This document shows, in pieces, positions 33,816-45,735 of a stretch of 64,000 nt of DNA. This DNA is from Annulohypoxylon bovei var. microspora. Taxonomy: Eukaryota > Ascomycota > Sordariomycetes > Xylariales > Hypoxylaceae. Numbering within the stretch: position 1 is the first letter of the stretch; every line of letters begins with the position of its first letter. The stretch lies in assembly GCA_022836615.1 (NCBI GenBank), contig MU405252.1, positions 62,001 to 126,000 on the forward strand, read 5' to 3'. A program made the position numbers and the translations under genes. Below the pieces are notes generated by a model. The model was not told the origin of the DNA. It worked only from the letters and a program-made list of their open reading frames with translations, and ran no database searches.

Positions 33816-36800
33816 TTTGACGTGTTGATGCGATGTCCTTGATGGTTCTCCCTGTCAGTGGGCGGGCGCTGCCTTAATAAGGTGACACAGATGCTATCGG
33901 AATACTATTCCGAGGATTTAAATCCACAGGTAGGGATGTACGTAAGAGTACGTGGAGGTGCTACCGGCTTCCAGGGTCGGTAATGAGGAGTAAGTAGGGG
34001 AAACGTGGGGACTCCGCACGCCTTTCCTCATCCAGGAATTTGACACCACACGACTATCTTGATTCGTAATGGGGAAGAGTCGTTTCCACCAATTGAGATG
34101 CTTGTCACTAATATCAGTTTTCGTGTCCGGCAGCAGCCTCGGTATACGGGAGAATGATAGTGGGAAGCCTTAGTCTAAGAGCTGAAAAGTTGGAGGCAAA
34201 CATGAGTATAGAACCTTGGAAGTAGGCGGGTGGTTCTCCGAGTTATATCTCAGTCCCAAGGTATAATATCCCCAGCTAGGCAAGTAGTAGCCGACGTGCT
34301 TTGCTCTTGGACTTGGAGCTAGCAAGACCGAGCTCTAAACCTTCTGTTGTCACTCCATCAAAGTGGACAGTGAGGGGTTCAGGTTCAGCGTAAAGCGCGT
34401 ATCTAAAATGCGAACATCCTATGTGGAGTAGTTGTTGTTTATAGGTTAAAACGGTTAGTTTCTTTAGTTTCTTTTTCATATTGGGATAAATGAGCCATAG
34501 TAGACACTTATCTTCAAGACTATAGCTACCTACCTACCTAGGTAGGTCACCCAATAAACAGAAGTTGGTGATACCAGCTGGCTAAGAGACTCCTCACCCT
34601 GCGCATCTCATTGACTTCTACAATCAAGTAGGAGAACAAAGCTCTTATCTCGTATCGGCATATCCGTTGCGGTTGAAATATAATTCGAGAACATCTCATG
34701 TCAGAGCGTTCTCGCAAACGTTCGATTTAACCTTCACTTTCGCCGCTAATATCTTTCGGGATCGGATAATGACCAACGCTCGGGGGCCAACAATCAGACT
34801 ACGGAGTCAGCTTTGTCCTCGGCTTTTCCTATAAGCAATTTGTCTGTTACCTATGTGGTTATGGCTGCCCTTAGCTAACCGATGAAACCCGCAGCTGGTG
34901 TTTGATTACATAACCGATATGTTAATTCAATGACTACTGCATTGGACTACGTATTGAACTATCCCCTGTGTTACACAGCTGACATGCATTACCCGCCATA
35001 GCATGTGTTAGTTACCTCTATGGGCAACGTAGGGGATAGTTTCAAGCATATTCCAATATAGTGGAGTTAGCACATGACCAGCTTTCTCTGACTCCATTTT
35101 ACGTGGGAAAGTAAAGATTTCCCCGTTATTGACACAAAACAAGAGACAACCCGATATTTTCGGACAAGACTTTGCTATAATATGTCGCGTTAACTATAGA
35201 AACTCTACTTGACTGCTTGATTCTACTTGCTCGAGGGCTTTAGCAAACTCCTATAGTGCTTTGGAGGTAATATCATAGTATCCTAATTATCATGTGAGTA
35301 TCTATGCATTGAAAGTAATATATATGAGTTTACATACAAAGACGTAAGGGATCATAGTATATGTATGAGTTCCCCTTGGAGTATTCGCTGTCGCCTAAAT
35401 GATAGCTTCCCGAATACAAGGCCGCCTGACCTCAGAACAGGCGATAGCTTAGGCCAGGAGTACCACTCGGTCTAGTCAGTTAGTATTCATTGGACTCTGT
35501 CAGGAGATAGCCTAAACATCCCAAGAAGTTGACATCATATTCTTCTCCTCGTGACGCTTTATAATAATTATGGCAATATTTCGAAAGTTTGGGATTACTC
35601 TAAATTTGCGGCAAGAGATATTTGTTTTATATGCAGATTGGCATCAATTATATACAGGTAAGTGCCTAGGTATGTTTAATGATGCCATGATAATTGGAAC
35701 ATGGTTAAGTACAACATTACGTTCGTTAAGGTAGATGAGATATTAATATTGTAACTGTAGATTGGCTTATATAGAATTGCAAATGATTCATGTTGTTTAC
35801 AATGTAACATTACATGATAGAAATGCATCATCTTGCATCCGGCAATACATATGAGGTTGCATCTCGACTTGGCGCAGGATGTGCATCTGGGTAAAAATAT
35901 ATTAACTCAACAAATAATCAAATATGCTGTTTCATTTCCACCTGGTCGGAGTAAAATCCTATATCAGGAGTTTTAACCGGCCTTTATAGGCAAGCAAATC
36001 TCTTGGTGATGATCTCTTAGTGCTGCAATCGCCCGGCAATGATTGCAGTTGCTGCCCGTTACGACATTCCAACTGCGAACTTGATAGGCTTGACTGTCGG
36101 GTATCTGAGATATCTTAAGAATGCACTGCATCCTCAGCGTTCTATTAATAATTTCTCGGCAGTCGACTGCGAGATTCGCTTATTACGCTATGCCCCTGGT
36201 TGAAAGTAAGATCAGGGCTGGGATTGTTTCTATTACCTGGCAACAACATACGAGCTCTCGAACGAACGCACAGGTATTGTTTCCTTTTGAATGAGATCTA
36301 GATTGGAGCGAGGCGGCAAGTATTGACGGGACTTGGCGAAACGGCATCGAGACGACCACGCGTCGGCGGCTCTCGGACAGTGCAATTTACCAATTGTTTC
36401 AACTTCATCTTTACCATGTATATCACGCACATTAGCTTCAGCGCACATACACGTATATCGATTGGATCTGGATATCTGGGTAGGGTATTGTTCCTTACAA
36501 CGGCTACTCCTGTTCGCAGCATCTGTACCTAATTAATCCCCCCCTTTCCACCGGGTTGACATTAAATATTTAAAATTTGCTGACGACTTACAACATCTAC
36601 ATATAGTGTATAGGTATGCAAATGCATGCAAGAACGGTATGGCAACAATAACAAAACAGAAAAAACTCGTATTGATGACGCCCGGCGCCCCCCATGCAAG
36701 GGGAGAAATAGGAACCAGGGGTCACGTACCGATTCGGCATTGATGGAGCGATAATCCCCCGGGGTTCCCCACATTGGATGACTCGTCAAATCAAGTTTAC

Positions 36801-37374
36801 GACAGGGAAATGGAGAAAATGGAGTAGAATCGATAGAGCCTTATTCCCCCACACTGTCATGCCGAAAATTCTCCAACTTTGCATATCCCTTGAGGTTATG
36901 CCGTGCAGACGGTTCCGCCTAGTGACGGCGGCGGTCAGACATTTATCAGCCGGATTCTTTACGTCTCGATCACGCGGCGTTGTTTACACTACCCTACATA
37001 CACACATATCTACAAGGGAGATGGGAAAACGGTCGGCCAACAGCTTGGAATGTGGTCAGCCTGCATGGCCTGCATGGTCTACATGGTCACACAGCTTCGA
37101 ACAGGGACGGTAGATACACTGATACAGGGAGGTAAAACACTCTCGGGCCTGGACGCGGAACGGGGAGTAGGTAGGGAATGGAATCTCGTCAGATGATGTC
37201 GTGGAATGCCATTAGCCTGCTCTAGACACTGTTACAGTAGGTATCCTAGGCCCGCAGATATATGAAGGCCGCGATGCCCGCGTTGCAAAATGGCGCTCTC
37301 GCACGCGACCCCCTAATCAAAGCGACATCCCGTCGGCCTCCCGCTCGGAGCACTCCGAGACTCTAGGCGTCCCA
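33816..37374. promoter_or_regulatory. 3.6-kb divergent intergenic region
   Basis: Lies between the starts of the MFS gene and the carboxylesterase gene. No gene is supported. It holds (CTAC)n with CTAGGTAGG at about 34530-34545, a nested imperfect palindrome at 34941-35057, and a hairpin CGCCTG/CAGGCG (35423-35443) inside GCCTAA/TTAGGC (35393-35454). Long divergent spaces often carry regulation, but none is proven. Confidence 0.4.
34941..35057. repeat. Nested imperfect inverted repeat
   Basis: TTGAACTATCCCCT (34954-34967) pairs with AGGGGATAGTTTCAA (35031-35045) with one bulged base. ATTGGA/TCCAAT pair outside them (34941-34946 and 35052-35057), and ACATGC/GCATGT (34982-34987 and 35001-35006) pair inside. 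Confidence 0.5.
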
Positions 37375-39063
37375 ATGACTACGATCCAGGTCATCTTCCT
37401 AGTGCTATGTCAGCTATTTTGCCTTGTGTTAGCTGTAGACCCTACCGTTAACTTACTATGCAATAAGTACGCGGGCTACTCTACTCCGAACGGCATTACA
37501 CAATGGCTTGGCATTCGGTATGCCGCTCCGCCAGTCGGTGACTTGAGATTCGCCCCTCCGAAAGATCCGTTGTGCAATATTACCGCTACTCAAGATGCAA
37601 CCCAGGTACGTGTACTTCCTAGTATGAACTGACTTTATTTTTCCGATTTAGAAAACCTTGCTAAGACATCGTGATTCTAATATTAGCACGGACCAGTCTG
37701 TCTAGCAGTTGACCAATCTCCACCAAGCAGTGGAACTGCGGAGGATTGCTTGTTTCTCGACGTGTACGCGCCAAGTAATGCGACGCGGAACTCCAAGTTA
37801 CCGGTATACTTCTTTATCCACGGCGGGGGGTTCAGCGTCAACAGCAATCCGAATCTCAACGGATCCGGACTTATCGAAGCAAGCAACTACAATATCGTTG
37901 TCGTCACCTTTAATTACCGCGTAGGTCCATATGGTTTCATTACCAATGGTGATCAGATCAAGGCCAATAATGGGCTACGCGATCAGCGGAAAGCTCTCCA
38001 ATGGGTGAATCGATATATCTCGGCGTTTGGTGGTGATCCGGGCCATGTAGTTTTAGGCGGAGACTCTGCGGGCGCCGCTAGCATAAGCCTTCAAATGGTA
38101 GCTTACGGAGGCAAGAGTAGTGGTCTATTTCACGGGGCTGCTGCGGAGTCTGTCTCATTTGCACCAGTTCTTACCGTCGAACAAAGCCAGTATCAGTACG
38201 ACAATTTCACGACGCGTCTTGGCTGCAACGGCACCCATTCTCTTGCTTGCTTGCGAAACAAGACCTACTTAGAACTTCAGACGGCGAATACACGCTGGCC
38301 TTATCCTGGCCTGACCCAGGTGCCGCTGTACATGTGGAATCCTGTTCTCGACAACGATTTTCTCACCGATTATACATATAATTCATTCGCTAAAGGCAAC
38401 TTCGCCAAGGTCCCCGTGATCTTCGGCGACGACACTAATGGCGGGACTGTATTCACGCCGCAAGCAACGTCGACGCTTGCCGAGAGCGAGCAGTTCATCC
38501 TCGATCAATTTCCAAATATAACGCAGGCCCAACTTCAGAAGATCGCCACTTTGTATCCGAATCCAAACGATACCTGCCCGAGCAGTGGCTGCTACTGGCG
38601 ACAGGTCAGTAATGTCTATGGCGACATGCGCTACATGTGTCCGGGGTTGTATATATCGACAGCTATGACCAAGTATGGTGTTGGCAACTCGTATAGCTAC
38701 CGGTATAATGTCGAGGATCCGACACAAATAGCCCAGGGGTTAGGCGTACCTCACACCGTCGAATTAGCAGCCATATGGGGGCCTCAGAATACGAACGGCA
38801 GCCCGCCGATGAGCTATGTCTCTAACGGCACTAATATAGAAGTCATTCCCGTGATCCAAGCATACTGGACCAGTTTCATTCGCACGTTCGACCCTAATAC
38901 GTTCAAGGACTCGGGGTCAGCGACTTGGGAGAAATGGGACCAGGGCAAAGAGAACAGGTTATTGTTTGAGACAGGAGGGAAGACGACCATGGAGAATGTG
39001 GATCAGGATACGAAGACCCATTGCCAATATTTCGCGAGTATAGGTGTTGATATACAACAATAG
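37375..39063 (+). CDS. Secreted type-B carboxylesterase
   Basis: Carboxylesterase/lipase family (alpha/beta hydrolase, COesterase), likely hydrolysing esters outside the cell. Exons 37375-37605 and 37687-39063 give 535 aa, with an 81-bp intron. Residues 1-20 are a signal peptide (MTTIQVIFLVLCQLFCLVLA). Family marks are IRYAAPPVGDLRF, EDCLFLDVYAP, the oxyanion HGGGF, and the nucleophile elbow GGDSAGA with Ser near 204 (the usual GESAG variant). A later GVPHTVEL holds the catalytic His. The acidic residue is probably in the FGDDTNGG segment, but I cannot be certain. Several N-glycosylation sequons are present. It starts the metabolic block of 37-52 kb. Confidence 0.9.
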
Positions 39064-39463
39064 AATATATAGTATATATATAGGTACGAAGTCCCCTCAA
39101 CTAGGTACCCATGTGATACTTGTGTTATAGGCTTAGTATCACAGTTTCCTACAGCATACAAATTTAGGAAATACCTAAATGCATAATGGAATATGTAGGT
39201 GCTTGCTTGTAACTACCGTAGTATATAAATCTCAGCGACAGGATCTAAAGGCGGTTGCCAATACTTGCCATTAATTAGCCACCATGTCATAAAACACTAG
39301 GTACCTAGGTACTCGGGTTCTTTTCTTCAATGACAAGAACCACTTCATAGGTATCCTTAGGTATTTGCTAAATAAATCAACTGATTTAGGGCTATTCGAA
39401 CTACCCATGTGGTGCCCAAGATACCTAGATACATAAATATTCCAATGATGACATCCTAAGCTT
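39064..39463. other. Convergent intergenic region
   Basis: 400 bp between the carboxylesterase and the FAD oxidase 3' ends. It contains repeated TAGGTACCTAGGTAC-type words near 39299-39314. No gene is seen. Confidence 0.45.
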
Positions 39464-40750
39464 TTATAACTTAGCCCCTATTACTTCTGGATCCCTTCGT
39501 ATCTCATCCTTAACCTCCCCAAAATCCGTAGGCTTCCCAACCCTCCAACTTATATCCACTCCAGCGGCATCATTGCCCTCCTTCCACTGCCACCTCTCCT
39601 TCTCCTGCCGCCCCCTTTCCACCACATCCTTCACCCACGCCCCAAGCGTCGGCAACATCTTGAACGCGTGCGCCGAGTCGCCCGTCACCACGACCAGCCC
39701 CCTCTTCCCAGGAACAAAGTCGATCACGTACTCGCTATCCGCCGTGTCCGCGCACCAGCAGACGCGCCTGCCCACCAGCGGCCTCTCCGCCAGCGCCGGC
39801 AGCGTCTCCCTCAGCAGGCGTCTGATCATGGCCTCGTCGCGCGCCGGGATGAACGCGTTGTCCTCGGGCGGCAGCGACAGCCCCGACGGCGTGGCGTAGT
39901 TCGTGTACCCGGCCATGGCGGGGCAGATCTTGAGGAGGTTGGTGCGGCGGTCCGGCTCGAAGAAGAAGCCGAGGTCGCGCGCGTACGTCACCGGGATGCC
40001 GCGGAGCCGCGCCGCCTCCGAGGCCGTGAGCTGGATGTGCGCGACTGGCGACGCTTGCGCGATTACTTGCCGTTTGATTTGCGGCAGGATCGAGCCGAGG
40101 GATGCTCCGAGGGTGAGGACTATGGTGGAGGCGTTGAAGCGCTTGCCGCTGGTAGTCACTGCGCCTGTGCAGATATTCCCTGAATCTGAGTAGATTAAGG
40201 TCTGGACCGCCGAGTTAAGATGGATTGTCACGCCCAACGCGATACATGCCGAGTACACGGCCGTCATAGCGTCAGCAGCGTGAGCGTATCCCGCATAGCT
40301 GTTGAAATAGCCTTTCCAAGGCATAGGGCCGTCAAAGGCTGGAGCTACCTTCCGGATGTCATCACGCGAGGTCACGGACATGATCTTATCCTTGAATTCC
40401 AGACGCTGGCGAATAGATTCAAGGGACTTCTGGAGAGACTTCTTGGATTTATCGGGGGCGGCAGCCGAGTTGCAGAGGAGGTAGCCCGTCTCATGATAAT
40501 AAGGGGCGAAGAGGGGAGACTTCCAGGCGGTTAGTGCCTCGAGGGCTAGCTCGGCATAGAAGGGGTCCTCATACTCGGCTCTCAAAATCTTGTTTAGATC
40601 ATTACCGGCTGAGAGTTCAGGGGGAAAGGTGACAGACTTCTCGAGGATAGTCACATTGGTATAGCCGGCCTTAGCCAGATGGTAGGCTGTTGACAGGCCA
40701 AAAGTACCTGCTCCCAAGATGAGGATTGGAGTTTGTTTGTCCATATTCAT
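39464..40750 (-). CDS. FAD-dependent amine oxidase, sarcosine/fructosyl-amino acid oxidase family
   Basis: DAO-fold flavoenzyme that oxidises N-substituted amino acids (sarcosine, pipecolate, Amadori products), giving H2O2. One exon, 428 aa. The FAD Rossmann motif GAGTFG lies at 13-18 (LILGAGTFGLSTAYHLAKAGYT region). SAGNDLNKILRAEY matches amadoriase/sarcosine oxidases. RRVCWCADTADSEY provides the Cys expected to bind FAD covalently. GDSAHAFKMLPTLG is the C-terminal flavin segment. The last residues are AKL, a canonical PTS1, so the protein should be in peroxisomes, fitting catalase removal of H2O2. The substrate cannot be read from the sequence; the family is split between sarcosine-like and glycated amino acids. 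GC-rich compared with its neighbours. Confidence 0.88.
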   Translation of the reverse strand: MNMDKQTPILILGAGTFGLSTAYHLAKAGYTNVTILEKSVTFPPELSAGNDLNKILRAEYEDPFYAELALEALTAWKSPLFAPYYHETGYLLCNSAAAPDKSKKSLQKSLESIRQRLEFKDKIMSVTSRDDIRKVAPAFDGPMPWKGYFNSYAGYAHAADAMTAVYSACIALGVTIHLNSAVQTLIYSDSGNICTGAVTTSGKRFNASTIVLTLGASLGSILPQIKRQVIAQASPVAHIQLTASEAARLRGIPVTYARDLGFFFEPDRRTNLLKICPAMAGYTNYATPSGLSLPPEDNAFIPARDEAMIRRLLRETLPALAERPLVGRRVCWCADTADSEYVIDFVPGKRGLVVVTGDSAHAFKMLPTLGAWVKDVVERGRQEKERWQWKEGNDAAGVDISWRVGKPTDFGEVKDEIRRDPEVIGAKL

Positions 40751-41561
40751 GACTACTGGCCTCGACTTAACGTACCGTTATACTGACCTGAGCCGACCTA
40801 GTCTAAGTATATATCCAATCCATGCGGCACTATAGGGTTACACGATGGCTTCATTTGGAAATATTATGTTATTTTACACCCCTCTATCGACCCATTGTCG
40901 CCTTTCACCGGAGCGGTTTCGGGCCATGTATGAGGACATCGGACATAGCTTACGTACAATATAACATTCCCAATTCTTTTATATCGATGTCGTTCGAGGA
41001 TAAGGAGTCAGTACCTAGGTACAGGGGTGCATATGTATCTATTAGTGCGATATAAACACAGAGCCGAGGAAACGGTAAGCGACGTGCATATGTAGGTCCG
41101 ATTTGGGACGTGATCGTGGGGAAATGGGGAATCTGGACCAACCCTGATCCTCGTTGATGCATTAGTCTATTCCAATGTACCCAGGTACCTAGATAGGTAC
41201 GTCCTTTTAGGGTCATCACAGTGCGACAGAACCGAGCTGCCTATCTTGAAAGTTGACATTGATAACCCGCTTATCTTCATTCGACACCTACGCCGGATCC
41301 ACTACCATGATAACGTCGTAGATACGGGCCGTACGGGGTAAGGGCTACCTCCTATCTCCAATACTCCAAGAAAGCCACGCGATAGGTGGAGTGCGATTAC
41401 CCCGACTTTACAACTCCTCTGACTGTTCCACTATCTCCTAGTGTAGCCTGTCTGTCTATACGTAGAAGCGGTGATGCGTGCATCTCAGAGTCCCATAGAT
41501 ACCTAATCAAATATTACATTACTTGTTGACCATCAACGACCCCTGCCTACCCTGTCTGCAT
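40751..41561. promoter_or_regulatory. Divergent promoter, FAD oxidase / Zn2Cys6 regulator
   Basis: 810 bp between two outward genes. It carries CCTAGGTA-type words near 41013-41023 and 41181-41202. No specific CGG pair for the regulator was identified. Confidence 0.35.
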
Positions 41562-43224
41562 ATGAAGAATATGGGGAACCGCACTAAGACTGAGCTGCGA
41601 ACACGGACTGGGTGTCGGAAGTGTCGAGGTGAGAAATATCACATCTTCAACTCTCCTACAATATGCGGCTCCTGATGTCTCCTCTTAGAACGGCGGGTCA
41701 AATGCCCCGAGGAGCGCCCAATATGCCGCCATTGTAAACGATTAGGCTTCACTTGCCGCTACGAAATCAAGCTGAACTGGCAGGACATCGTCCTGCTCGA
41801 GTGTTACGAGAATGCGCCACGGAGATTACCCCAAGATCTCGTGGTTTCTATCCAAGGCTGGATGTTCCTCAACACTATGCAAGCAGATTATAATCCGAAT
41901 ATCTTTCAAATAAATCCCGAGGGGTACCAAGATCGTCTTTCGACTGAGGATATCGAGAATCAGTTAGAACACTCTGCACCTTACCCTCGGTTTATTTCCC
42001 CTTTTCGTCTAGGGGAATCAGAGAGCTATCTCTGGAGTTATTTCAATGAATATATGACTACCCAAATTGTCATAGACCCTGGTTTCAATCCTTATAGGGA
42101 CATTGTGTTGAGAATGGCTGCTTTTTCCAAGGAGGGTCCTTTATTCCAATGTGTGCTAGCGGCCTCTGCAAATCAACTCCATAGCATTGGTCGAAACGAA
42201 TACAAACAGGCCATGTGGCTTCACAGGGCAAAGGCATTACGTCTCCTAAGAACGGAAATTGGCCAGCTAGCATCAGAAGAAACCCATGGAGGAGTCAGCG
42301 GGACTTCTAAAGACCAGATTATTGCCTCGACTATCATGCTGACATTCTTTGAGGCAAGTGAACAGAGCGACCACCTACAACTCCTGACTGAAGAAAAAAA
42401 GCGCTAACTAAATGGTCAAGATTTCAAAGGACTGCTCAAACTCGTGGACTGTACATGCCGACTTTGCACGTACTTTTCTAGCCTCTCGCCTGAAAGACCT
42501 AGGTACTCTAACCGCGGAGCAACAGGCTCTTCTTTATTTTGCAGTGACCTACTTCGTCTCGCACGATATCCTGGCCGCGACTGGAGGTACGCTTACGGAA
42601 GCTGCTGAGATGGTCACTGAAATGTGTAAAGCAGTGGATAAATCGACAATTCTGGCCCTCACCGGATGTCCAAGAGATTTGCTCATCTTAATTTCTGAAA
42701 TAAATCAGATGAGTTCGTTAATACAGCCAGGCCAAAAGCAACTTTCGCCTATGATCCAACAACGTCGAGACAAGGTCGAAAGACTTCTCCACCAGCTACA
42801 CCAAAATGTTCCTGAAGAGTTTGCGTCACTAAAGTCAGAGTTTTCCGTCATCGCCGAGGTCAAACGACTTGCAGCTATCTTATATCTGTATTCGCGTGTA
42901 GATAATGCCTCGCCATATGAACCGAAAATGATCCGAGTAACATCTCAAATCCTGTCGTTCGTTCCCAAAATCTCCCTTCGTACCCACACAGGTCTTTGGC
43001 CCCTGTTTATCGTAGCAACTCTAGGTGTGCGGGAATGCGACGAAGACAGGAAACTTATCCTGAGTCGACTTGCTGCTCTCCAGCAGACAAGACAGCTAGC
43101 AAGCGTCAAGAAAGCCAGGTTAATCATCGAGGATGTGTGGAAGTCACGAGACCTTTGGCCCAACAAGTCACAGGGATGGGGCATATTGCAAGGGAGAAGA
43201 CACGGTGCTATCAGCTTAGCATAA
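41562..43224 (+). CDS. Zn(II)2Cys6 fungal transcription factor
   Basis: Nuclear DNA-binding regulator, often controlling neighbouring metabolic genes. Exons 41562-41628, 41689-42353 and 42421-43224 join to 511 aa. The first junction rebuilds the cluster CRKCRERRVKC / CRHCKRLGFTC with the standard C-x2-C-x6-C-x5-C-x2-C-x6-C spacing, at about residues 18-45. The second intron (67 bp) starts with GC instead of GT (GCAAGT) and ends AAATGGTCAAG after a GCTAAC branch site. It joins FFE to ISKDCSNSWTVH, the family's conserved middle-homology motif. Without it the frame stops at 42407. The C-terminal 250 residues are helical, of fungal_trans_2 type. It is convergent with the second MFS gene. Confidence 0.88.
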
Positions 43225-43330
43225 TCCATTACTACAGACTACAGTTGTCTATCAAGTACCAATACTCTATAACTCCTTCCAATATCCTCAGCCTCATTTC
43301 AGCCCCAAATCTACACCACCCCGTGGAACC

Positions 43331-45210
43331 TTAGGTAGTATAACGGAAGTCATGCTGCTTCTTATCTGTGATGTCCACGAAGGCCTCCGTACTTCCCTCG
43401 GGGAGTTCCTCGGGTTTACCATATTTGCGATCCCTAGCTTTATTCTGCCAATGTGCAACGAGCCAGTATGTTATTAAGATCAGCATACAAATGCAGTAGC
43501 TAATTAGCATTGCTATCACCCCGCTCACATAGCGAGGAGCCTCCTTGGTTCTAAAGGTCTGGGGTCCGATGAGATTGCCCGCGGCGTACCCAACGGTGAC
43601 AAGAGTGTACGTGATCGCTTTCTTGGTCACTAAGATTTCGAAAGTTAGTGTTTATCCTCGACGTAGACGACATCCAGCTAAAATAAAAACGGTAAGTGGA
43701 TTTTACGGGTAATCACTTACTGCCAGCGGTGTTTGCCTGGATAAGAGAGATTCCGACAATATAAGGGGCTAAGCGCATTGGTCAGTATGTCATACCAAGA
43801 TATCTCGAATATGAAACTTACGCCAATAGAAGTACATGAAGTAGAGTCCCACCATTTGGCCAGGGACGTTTGTTCGTGGCAATCCATATACTAAAGCGGT
43901 TCCGAAGATAGGGAGCAACAAGGAAATACACGCAGTAAGAGCTCGTCGGTTATGCCACCTTGCTGCGAGATATGAGAAGCCCCAAGCGCCACCCGTAGCT
44001 ACAATCCCGAATGGCATCGTCAACAGACTGGAAACGAGGGGTGTATATCCTAAATTATTAATAATGATCGATCCAAAGGTCTGGAGGCCGCCATTGGGAA
44101 TATTGATGACGATGTTGAATAGGACGATTAGCCACACTTTGACGTCGAGTAACGCCTCTCGCACTTGATCCCATTTCCACACCCGATTAGCAATACCGGT
44201 TTTGTTGGAAGCTAGCCGTTGGGTAGCATGGTACCTCTGAGCTGGAGAGAGAAACCATGCGTTCATCGGGCTGTCGGGTAGGGCAAACCATAGGAAAAGC
44301 GAATATAGGCAATTGATCGTGCCCGTTAACAAGTATAGATATTGCCATTTCAATAGTGGAGCTGTCGCGGGAATATATCCAATAACCCAAGCAAAAAAGC
44401 CGTTGAATATCGATGAGAAGTATGCGAAGATGACTATATGAGGTTAGAACACCTACTACATTGGATATACGCAGTACTTACTTCCGTTCCTCGGGGGCTG
44501 CTCATCTTTCTTGTAGAAGGACGCAACGAGTACTGTGAGGCATGGGACAGATATCGCTTCAAGGAATCCCAGAAGAAACCTCAGTCCCATAAATCCCTGC
44601 CATGTTCTACACGCAGCATAACACAATGTACAGCATGACCAAAGCAGGGAGCCGGTGGCGAGGAGTTTTCCAGGGGGGAATCGCTGAATCAACCACGATG
44701 CCGGGACTAGACCAATCAAAGTCTCGAGAGAGGTAAGCGAGTGCATTGAGTTATTCAGGATATTCACCTACACCCAGTGGCAAGATACTTCCAAGCCAGG
44801 AGTAATCTTGTCCGGTAAACCCGTTATCCTTCTGGAAACCGTATAAAGAAGCAGTTCCAATTTCTACTTTGTCGACGGCAGCGAGAGTTGCGCAGAACAC
44901 AAGCTGTAGGGATAACGTCAGCAAAAAATTGTGTTATGGTTACAATCTCAATTTGATCTCCCTGAGAGTTATCTAATCGCATGTTGGCGAAAACGTTTCG
45001 GATGAGACTTACCAAAGGAATCATCCAAGCATCGATTTTCTTCACTATGACCTTCTCTTGCTCAGGGGTCATAGGCCCAAACTCCTCATGGTTGGCGAGA
45101 TATACCGCTGCTTCGTCCAAAGCGCTGTTGTCGGCCGTCTTTGTCGTCTCACCAACTATAGTCGAGGTGACTGGGTGGAGAGACCCACCCTCTTTGATGT
45201 CCTGAGACAT
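43331..45210 (-). CDS. MFS transporter, second Dal5-like carrier
   Basis: ACS-family carrier, probably for a small organic acid or amide. Six exons: 45210-45013, 44903-44772, 44722-44482, 44433-43822, 43768-43721 and 43629-43331; 509 aa. Exon junctions restore continuous family sequence, including DAWMIPLLVF and LGTLIGLVPASW. Signature parts are RFLLGFLEAISVPCL, DSPMNAWFLSPAQRY, NGGLQTFGSIIINNLGY and QANTAGMTKKAIT. The 48-bp exon 43768-43721 was found by frame and conservation. The start is ATG 45210; the frame upstream has no ATG. It is tail-to-tail with the Zn2Cys6 gene (106 bp apart). Compared with the first carrier it has no long acidic tail. Confidence 0.88.
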
Positions 45211-45735
45211 GGTATCAAGCAATTAGTGAGGTTGAAAACGCCAAAGCTGTTTGGACAAATTCTGAAGGTTGTAGATGTCTGACGCACGTCTATCTTAGCG
45301 AATACCTGATTCGTTTCCTCAGGTTTTATAGACAAGATGATTTCACAACTCCTCCCGAAGACATTAAGAGCTTATCAATCCGGGGTTGGTGTCACTAAGG
45401 TCCAGATTAGAGAAGTGTGAGCTACCTATGATCTCCTTGTAATACTCCACACCTCTTGGTAACCATGTCAGCAACATTTTTTATCAATTAATGGAATATG
45501 TTGCGCTAGAAAGGTATATCAAGCCCTGTATTTTGGAATAGATTAGCTTACGTACCTACTATGTGGTGCTTCCATGATATAAACAGTACCCCCTAGCTTA
45601 GTTCCGAACTCTTACAATTCCCAGGTAAGGAAGATAGCGTATCGAACCTACATGGTATCTACCTAGGGTAGCTCAAGGGAAATCGACGAAGATGATTGGT
45701 CAAGATGTTTCGGAAGTGGTCCGTGATAAGAACTA
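45211..45735. other. Upstream region of the second carrier
   Basis: 525 bp with no supported gene, the likely promoter of the minus-strand carrier. A TACCTAGGGTAG word occurs near 45660. Confidence 0.35.

Noticed and set aside
36778..37196. Two overlapping plus-strand frames upstream of the carboxylesterase
   Set aside because: Lie in promoter DNA, unlike any family, and out of frame with each other.
42407..42412. Apparent stop between two frames of the Zn2Cys6 gene, first read as a frameshift
   Set aside because: Explained by a GC-AG intron that restores the conserved motif.
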